The notes under the pieces are model-generated. The model was not told where the DNA came from and did no database searches. It was given only the letters and a program-made list of their open reading frames with translations. This document shows positions 55,993-64,000 of a stretch of DNA of 64,000 nucleotides, one piece after another. This stretch comes from Agapanthus africanus. Its lineage: Eukaryota > Streptophyta > Magnoliopsida > Asparagales > Amaryllidaceae. The DNA lies in contig JASDDO010000014.1 of NCBI GenBank assembly GCA_030015575.1, forward strand, positions 165,263,911 through 165,327,910. The letters are read 5' to 3'. The first letter of the stretch is position 1; every line of letters begins with the position of its first letter. The translations under genes were made by a program, and so were the position numbers.

Positions 55993-56399
55993 CCATTACA
56001 GAGCACCTTATGGATTTAATGCTATTGAATAATTTGTAAATAAATTAGCCAAAATCTTCTTACTTTAATGGCAAATTGATAACCTTCTTTATTAACCTTA
56101 AGAGTTACCAATAAACTCCTCAAACTTACTACACCATGAAATAAATCCTTCCGATCTCATTTAGCAATCCTTCATGAGTAAAATTATCGCCCATTTAATT
56201 ATAACTATTGCCAAAGTGTCTTTGCTCGAGCGGCAATGATACTCCCCCACTTGATGAGAAGTCTTGAATTCGAAACCCCCAAAACTTAGGAGTTGTTGCA
56301 AAAAAGTAAAATAATAATAATTATTATTTCTATGTTCGTGTGTCATGCAAAGAAAGGGTTAAATTGAGATGCGGTTTCTGTAGCAGCATGACTGTGACC

Positions 56400-56497
56400 A
56401 ATAGTGTATTGCAAGAGGACATGTTCCTTGTTTTATCCGTAGGGCCTGATAAATGCCCCTACGTATTTATCCGTAGGGGCAAGTTTTACCCCTGCGC

Positions 56498-56547
<50 letters not shown>
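56400..56547. repeat. Candidate CACTA subterminal repeats and (AT)n microsatellite
   Basis: GCCCCTACG and CGTAGGGGC pair perfectly around an 8-bp spacer near 56455-56480. Related copies of CCGTAGGG and AGTTTTACCCC flank them, the style of CACTA subterminal transposase-binding sites. An uninterrupted AT dinucleotide repeat occupies about 56500-56547. Confidence 0.5.
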
Positions 56548-56552
<5 letters not shown>

Positions 56553-56721
56553 ATATTCATAATCAACCTCTCACGCATAATATATAAAAGAAATAAACAA
56601 ATAGAATACGAAATCAATCTAAAATTATCGTGAACATACAAACAAACACTAATATCATCCAAAATATATACAATATGTATTAGATAAGTACGTACATCCT
56701 AAAAATATAAATAAAGCTACT

Positions 56722-59700
56722 TTAGCTCGGTCCAGCGACTCCATCTCTGGTAATCGCCGTAATCTGGTGCATCCGCTCCTCGGTGCAACCCTGAGGCGTC
56801 AGAAACTCGACTAATAAAGGAGCGGACTGTGCGGGGGTCTGAGCAGGTTGTGGAGCTGTAGGAATGGTCGGCGCAACCGCAGCCGAGATAGTGGCTTGCG
56901 AAGCCGTAACCGAAGGAGATGCATGTGGAGCCGCAGCTTAAATAACCTGCCGAATTTGTAAAATTTTGTGTGTGTAATAAACGAGTAAGAACGGTGTATT
57001 AGATTTTAATCGAATCCGTATCATTATCAGATTATTGCGAAACCGCGAATTTATATATGCTTTTTTGAGATTCTACACATTCTGTTGAAATTCATATATT
57101 ATGTATGAGAATTTATATATCTTGAAATTCCACACATTCAGGGCAATACTTTTATACCCCAATCTAAGAATACTTAGGGACTTAGGCGTAGTTTAGATAT
57201 CTAGTTTGGAAAACCATAGTTTATTTTAATTAGATAGTTTTATATAAGTATGATTAATCAAAACTATGTTTACAACCAAATAAGCTCAGGCTACTAATAT
57301 TGCATATGTTACTATCTATAATGTGATATAATATTTTACTATTAAGTAATATACATACCAACATCTCCTTCAACTTCTCAACGGTGGTCTTCAAGACGGC
57401 AACATCATACTCCAGACGTCGCTCACGGGGGGTAGGGGAAGTAACCGCCGAAGTGGAGACCAACGTCATATGGGCTCTGCTAAGATCCAGTCCCCGGCTT
57501 CTCTCCCAACTTCCGTGGTGCCCTCCGTGTGCGGCATTTAGGACGGGGGACAGTAGTATCGGATCGGTCTGTCCACTAAAATCGATCCCCGATACCTCCG
57601 CCTTCTCCACCACCCGCTCTTACACCCACATTAACCATTAAAATATAAGTATATCATTTAAATTTGAACATATCAAAATAAAAATTTCATTCGAATTAGA
57701 ATAAATATTAACATTTACGCAATACTCCTAGGTAGCAGTGTCGGAGAATTGAAACTCGCCCGTGGCGGGATCTGTCGAGGTGCCCTGGACAGCAAGATAC
57801 GCGATCAACACGCTCGGTGTGCCACCATACGCCAGGGTTTGAGTTCTCTACAATTCGCTAAAAATTTACACATATTATAAAATAACTCTTAATATTTCAT
57901 TATATCAAAATAGATCTATTGTAATTTACCGATACCTCCATGGCACGAGTAATGTTTCTTGAGCCACCTGTATAAGTGGGGTAACCCCTCTTCGCCGACT
58001 TCCTATTCTCCTTATTTTGATCGGCATGTTTCTGCACAACAAAATCAGATTTATTTTTCTAATTAAATAACACAAAAAATAAACTATATACTAAATAATG
58101 AATTACATTTAAATTACAAACTTGTTTGCGCTCAGAGTCATAATATTGGCACAAGAGAGGCCATGTATCTACATCGACTCTGACAAAGGCCGGAGAATGT
58201 AGGAGAGCCTCTCTCTGCGCCTCGGGAGTCGCCAGCCATACCAAATAGCAATCGATTTTCAGCTCGTTCCTATTATATCGGACCTTAGATTGCATGTTCT
58301 TCATGAGGCCCAGGTAAAGAGCGTGAAGATCGAGCACTCTGTTAGGGTGATCAGGGTCGGGTACAGGCTGAAAGTCGTAATCCAACTGCAAATACAAAAA
58401 AATAATGTATTTAAATTACAAGTGTTAAATAATAATAAATTTATTTGATAAGTCAAATGAAAATATATATTAATACCTAAGCCTGATCCCAGAAGAGGGC
58501 AAATGAGCGTCGGTGCTGATTGGCTCACTCAACGTGAAGTGGATACTTCTTTTGGATGCGGCTCTCATCCCCAATATACCGGTCGAACCTCTCGGCATAA
58601 TCACCGGTATAGCGATAATGGGGGTAAAGTAGAGGGGGAATGGTGCCTCCCCCTAGCTCTATCGGGCATCAGCCGATGGGACTGATTCGGCCCTCGAGTC
58701 CCCCTCTCGGGTTGGGGCTGCCCCGCATCTACAAGAAATATCAAGGCAAGCAATATTAAGAAAAAACGGTATTCAGAAATCAAGGATTAACGAAAATTGA
58801 AGTGGGATATATACCTGCTGCGACAGCAGCACAAGCGCGAGCCCGGACAGCAGCACGAACGGGACGATAGTTCCTTCGGCAAGGAACAGCCGGTGACCCG
58901 GACGTGGACGCATCCTCTCCAACTAGAAAATAAACATTGACGATAAAATTACATGAAGTTCATGGTTATTCTTAGAGAATATGTAAAATGAATAAATATT
59001 TTATATTTAAGAATACTAACCTGCAGACTGAGCGGAGAGTACGGAAGTGCCGTGAGTGGCTTCTACGCCAGATGTGGATGCACCACCTATAATTAGACAA
59101 TTAAAAATATATTATATAAGTAATTGCAAAAAGAATGTGTATATCTATAATATAACATTCTAAATCAATATGCATGCAATATAGGATATATAAATATACT
59201 CGCAGGTGCGGTGGTGGCCTCTGTCCGGGATATGGAGGCACCACCTACCGCTAGACAATAAAAAATTGATTATCTAACTAAGAGCAAAAAGAATGTGTGT
59301 ATATTTATGATATAACATTCTAAATCAATATGCATACAATATAGAATATATAAACAAACCCGCATGTGTGGTGGTGGCCTCTGCCCAGGATGTGGAGGCA
59401 CCACCTACAGCTAGACAATCAAAAATTGATTATCTAAGTAAAAGCAAAAAGAATGTGTGTATATTTATGATATAACATTATAAATCAATATGCATGCATT
59501 ATAGGATATATAAACATATCTATAGGTGCGGTAGTGGCCTCTGTTTCTGATGTGGACGCACCACCTACAGCTAGACAATTAAACATTGACTAAATAAGTA
59601 ATTTTAAAATAATATGCATGTATATCTATAATATTACATTCAAAATGAATATGCGTGCAATATACCTGGAGGTATAGCACAGTCCACACAGAAGGAGTCA

Positions 59701-59846
59701 TCCGAAGGGGATACGGATTGGGGTGCAAGACTAGCCCTCTAGAGCTCCCTACGCAGCTCCCCGGGCGGCAGAACCGCTCTACCTTTGCCTCTACCTCTGC
59801 CGCGGCTGGTGCTCCTGCCGCCCCTCGCTGCTCCGGGCGTCGTCAT
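56722..59846 (-). pseudogene. CACTA second gene (Ptta/En-Spm, TNPA-like), multi-exon
   Basis: It starts MTTPGAARGG at 59846, an RG-rich N-terminus, with a TAG about 36 codons later. Exon 1 ends at 59666 in phase 1. Four tandem 45-nt exons follow (59040-59580), then exons near 58920-58810, 58730-58500, 58397-58110, 58035-57935, 57850-57725, 57613-57360 and a last exon from about 56937 to the stop at 56722. The diagnostic part is WPLLCQYYDSERKQ followed by QNKENRKSAKRGYPTYTGGSRNI, which matches the conserved domain of plant Ptta/En-Spm transposase-associated proteins. The C-terminus is Ala/Pro-rich. In autonomous CACTA elements this protein binds subterminal repeats and cooperates with TNP2. 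The internal stop and a damaged donor at the first 45-nt exon suggest it is inactive. Confidence 0.7.
59040..59580 (-). repeat. 160-bp tandem repeat, four units, each with a 45-nt exon
   Basis: The marker GTGGCCT recurs at 59214, 59374 and 59534, with a diverged copy near 59054: a 160-bp period. Each unit contains an acceptor (CTGTAG/GTGGTG), a 45-nt phase 1-1 exon encoding a GASTSxxEATTAP-like peptide, a donor, and an intron of about 115 bp. Confidence 0.8.
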
Positions 59847-59924
59847 CAGACCTAGATAAGAGTATAATCATTACATATGCATGCAATATATGTATAGATC
59901 GTAGAAATGTGAAGTAATAATATA

Positions 59925-62900
59925 ACATTACTGATAACCATTTTTGTTTCGTAGACGCATTAGACATATCTACTTGGATTTTATCATCGATATTATTTCT
60001 AACCCACGTAACTTCACGCTCGGCCATAGACAACCCGTCTTTTGAAACAGACGGTCAGAGCACTCTAAGTCTTCTCTTTTCTTCATCCTCATCGCTGTCC
60101 TCCATACAATCCTTGAATTCTGGGACATCGTAAACATCCCTGGGTTTCTAACGGCATACAACACTCCATCCCGGATGCTTCAAGCACTGTGAGTAGTATA
60201 TTTGAAATGCTTCGTTCGGAAAGAAAAATGGATCGTCCTGACCGTAAAATCGAAGTGTGTTCATACTAGTCAATCCATATTCATCTTTTCAAGTTCCGAG
60301 ATTGTTTCTCCACTTATCCATATCGGTTCGTGTATCGTACCAAATACACTGAAATATATAAAACGGTTCTGATCGTCCGAGATATTGGATGCCAAGTATG
60401 AAATTTAAGTATCCATAATAAATCACACCATCCGATCCTACCGTTGCAATCCCACTATTCTGAGTGGTTTGAGGTATTTCTATATTCTTAACTTCAAATT
60501 TGTATCCAAAGACACAGAATCCTTTATAATATGCAACCTCCATGCCAGGAAACTGAGCTAAACATCTTGGATCTCTCTCTGATAATGCAAACAAGTTCGG
60601 ATCGTGGATCTGACAAAACAAATTTTACGGAAAATATATAATGATATAAGTTTAGATTAAGACTGGTAGTAATAACATGTTATTCGAACAATTTACATGA
60701 TCTGCAACCCAATCGCAAAAATTATCTTGATTATATTTTTATAATCGTTCATCATTCCAATCAGGATGCTCCTCACATACCTCATCAATACGAATTATGT
60801 TCTCAACAATAAATTATGATATTAATATTATATCATTTCATACACATAAATACAAATATAACAATTAATTCAAAAAAACTTACTCTCTAATTTCTTCAAG
60901 ACATGCGCTATTGAGGAGGATAAACCGATATATCTTGTTGATAAATATAGTGTCTACTCTTTTATAATCAGCTTTACCATATGGCCCGTCCTGAATTCTC
61001 CGAGGCCGGTTAAGTTCCGTCTCAATGTTCTCATCCAGATAGCGGGAACAAAATGTGGTTACTTCATTTAGAAGATAACCTTGCATGATAGAGCCATCTT
61101 GTCGATTTTTACCGCGTATATACTCTTTTAGAGTGTAGAGGTATCTAAAGAAAAATATGTTAAATAAATAAATATGGGCATATAGGACAACAATAATTTT
61201 ACAAAATGCGTGAAATGAAAAATTCAGCGTACCTTTCGACGGGATGCATCCATCGATATTGTACCGGTCCAGCAAACTTAAGCTCGGTTGCAAGATGAAC
61301 CATCAGGTGTATTATGATATCGAAAAACGATGACAGGAAAATACGCTCAAGCTTGCAATGTATCAATGAAATAGAATTTTATAGATTCTCCAGCGTCACA
61401 ACATCCAAGATTTTAACGCACAATTCTCTAAAAAAGCAACAAAGGCCATTAATTACTAGACCAACCAATTCGGGAAGGGAAGTCCTAAGGGTTAATGGGA
61501 GAAGGTGCTCCATAATAACATGGTGATCATGATTTTTCAGCCCATCGATCTTACCTTTCACAATTTTTATCTTCTTCCTAAATGATCTTGAGAAATCTGT
61601 GGGAACTTTCAAATCATGCAATATCTGCAGGAACCTTTTCTTCTCCAGTTGTGACATATGATACGTGACATTAGGAAGTACAAACTTGCCTGGTTTACCC
61701 GCTATCAGTTTAGAATAAAATTCACTTCTAATTTCCCAGTCCTACAGATCCATCCGAGCACGGAGGTTATCTTTCGATTTTCCGTCTTTACAAAGAAGCA
61801 AGTTGAGTACGTGCTCGGATACTCCCTTCTCTATGTGCATGACGTCCAAACAATGACGTACTAAATTTGTTGATCAGTACGGAAGCTCGTAGAAAATGCT
61901 TAACTTGTTCCAGTAGGGTGGTTTGACCTGTTTTACCAGATCTATCCCAAAGGTCACATTATTTTAACCATCCCACCGTGCAATCACGTCCTCTCCAGAC
62001 AATGAGGGTAGAGGTCCAAGAAGCTCCTGATGACCATTAAAGTGAGCAATGTTTAACCTGTAGGGATGGTCTAATGGCAGGAAACGTCGATGACCGCAAT
62101 AACAAACCTTCCAGCTAAAATTCAACCATTTCGATATTGTTTCTTAATGGCAACAAGGGCATGCATTGTGACCATGTATGGACCAACCTGATAGCTTTCC
62201 ATACGCAGGAAAGTCATTAATTGTCCACATTAAAGCCACATGCATTGTGAAGGTTGTATCTGTGTTTGCATTGTAAGTCTCTACACCATCAATGAATAAA
62301 GATTTTAACTCATCGATCAGAAGTCAGAGATAGATGTCGATATTGTTTCCCGATGAATTTGTTCCATCAATAAGAAGAGGCATCATAAAGTAGGATTGAT
62401 CCAATAGCCAACCAAGGTGACAGATTATAAACTATCATTACAACGGGCCATGTGTTGCGGCTTCCAGCCATATAATTGAATGGGCAGAAGCCATCACAAG
62501 CCAGTCTGAGCCTGACATTGCGAGGATCACTACTGAATGTTTGGTGCCTCCTATTGAAATCCTTCTATGCCGGTGAATCACTTGGATGACTCATTTTTCC
62601 ATCTTCGTTTGGAGCAGCACGGTGATGCCAAATCATTGCCTTGGCTATTTTCTTGCACCTGAATAACCTTTGTAGCCTCTGTGTTATGGGAAAGTATCGT
62701 GCTATCTTGACAAGTATATCGGTCTTCTTATCAGATTCTTTAGGCTTATACCTGACATCTCCGCATGTTGGACACTCTTTCAAATCTGAATTCTCTTTCC
62801 GGTACAACACGTAATCTTTAGGACATGCATGAATTTTCACACAGTTCAGATCCAAATCAGACATCATCTTCTGGGTTTTGTATCATCTGTCGAGCACGTT

Positions 62901-63513
62901 ATTTCTCTAGGGCATAGAATCTTTCAGGAACTTCAGAAGCGTCTTAAATTACTTGTCACTCCATCCATTTAGGCTTTTAATATGGAATTGTTGGACGAGC
63001 CATGATAGGGTGGAATACTTTGCATTCTCATAAATTGGTCTTTTAGCATCATTCATGAACTTTTCATACTTATCCGCACGCGGTCCTTGACCGGATGGAA
63101 TCTCATCTTCGGTAGGAATACTATCACCGAGGATAGCTTCTATCATATCCTCTATTCTTTCTCCTGGAAAGAAATTATCGTGTTCTTCTTCTTCTTCCGC
63201 CGCATTACCGTCTTCTCCATCTTCTTCTGCCGCATTACCGTCTTTTTCTTGTCCTTCCCCGTGATATAGCCAAGTAGTATAAAGTCTAGTAAAACCATTG
63301 TTTAACGATGTGAAGCGCTACGATTTCTACCTTCTGCCAGAACTTATTCCCATATATATCGCACGGACAGAGAATCTTCTCTAATACGATCTTATTATGT
63401 ACGCGTGCAAATTCAATGAAAGCAGCCACTCCTGCGACTATTCCCGCCAAAAATTTTGGCAATGAGCTATTTGTTCCCTTATAAAAAAAAGGGAAGAGGA
63501 AAAGAATCCTCAT
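59925..63513 (-). pseudogene. CACTA TNP2-like transposase, degraded
   Basis: Segments in order: N-terminal transposase-associated domain (63513-63286: FIEFARVHNKIV, KILCPC, HIVKQWFYE), an acidic linker (63285-63150), YSTLSWLVQQFHIKSLNGWSDK (to 62949), KIHACPKDYVLYRKENSDLKECPTC (62867-62565), the core with DPRNVRLRLACDGFCPF, TFTMHVALMWTINDFPAYGKLSGW and LDVMHIEKGV (62560-61870), DUF4218 (LEKKRFLQILHDLKVP, GLKNHDHHVIMEHLLP at 61657-61379; CSRYLDENIETELNRP at about 61040) and DUF4216 (YYGYLNFILGIQYLGRSEPFYIFQCIWYD at about 60400). The C-terminus is acidic (CMEDSDEDEEKRRL). At least seven stops or frameshifts interrupt it. Confidence 0.82.
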
Positions 63514-63529
63514 AGTTTGGCATCATTAA

Positions 63530-64000
63530 ACATGTGGGTGCTTATATGCAAAGTATATAAGTGCTGAAAACAAATAACTAAGGGTCAAATTGGCCTCATG
63601 TGTTAAACACGTGAGCTCTCATATACAAAGTATATGGGCGCTGAATAAAATAAACTTAAAGGCCAAACTGGCCTCACGTGTTAAGCACGTGAGCGCTCAT
63701 ATGCAAAGCATATAAACGCAGAAAACAAATAACTTAGGGTCAAAATGGCCTCACGTGTTAAACAGGTGAGCGCTCATATGCAAAGCATATGAGCGCTGAA
63801 CATAAATAACCAATGGCAAAACAGGCCTCACGTGTTAAACACGTGAGCGCTCAAATGCAAAACATATGAGCACTGAAAATAAACAGGCTAAAACCCACAC
63901 AAGGGGTCACGTGTTAAATACGTGAGTTCTCTTACCACATTTTTTGGCAGCGCTCACATGCAAAGCATGTGAACGCCCCAATTTAAAATGATCTTATCTG
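63530..64000. repeat. Palindrome/G-box array, probable edge of another Tat-like LTR
   Basis: Five imperfect units of about 75-95 bp. Each pairs CTCACGTG with CACGTGAG over a 5-nt spacer (TTAAG or TTAAA), and GCTCATATG with CATATGAGC over CAAAG. Seven CACGTG sites are visible. Phrases such as CCTCACGTG and CACGTGAGCGC are shared with the U3 of element D. The rest of the element lies outside the window. It could instead be a subterminal repeat zone of the CACTA element. Confidence 0.6.

Larger units (their letters stand above)
56395..63530 (-). mobile_element. Degraded CACTA (En/Spm) DNA transposon
   Basis: Two minus-strand genes in the usual CACTA order, a TNP2-like transposase followed by a Ptta/En-Spm-type second protein. 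The left edge is placed near TAGTG and the inverted-repeat cluster at 56400-56495. The right edge is uncertain; palindrome arrays resembling a Tat LTR begin near 63530. Exact CACTA termini and the 3-bp duplication were not found. Confidence 0.7.

Noticed and set aside
56500-56547. (AT)n run as an origin or matrix attachment site
   Set aside because: A plain dinucleotide microsatellite; nothing further supports a function.
63530-64000. CRISPR-like regular palindromic repeats
   Set aside because: Units are contiguous and degenerate with no unique spacers, in plant nuclear DNA.

Overview
The window is plant nuclear DNA made almost entirely of nested transposable elements. The evidence is long LTRs with 5-bp target-site duplications, Ty3/gypsy polyproteins, plant mobile domain and En/Spm (CACTA) proteins, spliceosomal introns and AT-rich spacers. 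I cannot name the species. I see no rRNA or tRNA gene, no CRISPR array and no bacterial-type operon. Only one small intronless gene (55657-55932, minus) looks like a possible host gene.

Positions 1-40229 hold a three-level nest that can be dated by order of insertion. Element A (1509-39179, minus; duplication ATGGC) is a non-autonomous LTR element with a tRNA-Asp-type primer site and a broken ORF of unknown function. Inside its 5' LTR sits element B (7993-38133, minus; duplication TGAAT), a chromovirus-like element whose interior is reduced to a broken gag. Inside the 3' LTR of B sits element C (9403-32266, minus; duplication GGGGG), a 22.9-kb Tat/Ogre-like gypsy element. C has near-identical LTRs, a 2161-codon pol ORF with two RNase H domains, and gag broken at two points. 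On the opposite strand C carries an intron-containing plant mobile domain gene (12609-17473) with its own TATA box and poly(A) signal. Gag-pol and this antisense gene converge on a 3.1-kb zone (17474-20596) built from tandem repeats and stem-loops.

Positions 40230-54340 hold element D, an older plus-strand relative of C. It has one recognisable LTR, a heavily mutated gag-pol that stops inside reverse transcriptase, and a remnant of the same antisense gene. A solo LTR of the A family (46383-47565, duplication CTACC) interrupts its gag-pol. Positions 56395-63530 hold a degraded CACTA transposon on the minus strand with a TNP2-like transposase and a second gene containing tandemly duplicated 45-nt exons. 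The last 470 bases are a palindrome array resembling the U3 of D, probably the edge of another Tat-like LTR.

The most unusual signals concentrate in C. These are an antisense gene whose internal exons are all multiples of three and in phase 1; a U3 G-box array lying between two opposed TATA promoters with the same core; and an array of stem-loops in which the loop is constant and the stems vary with compensating changes.
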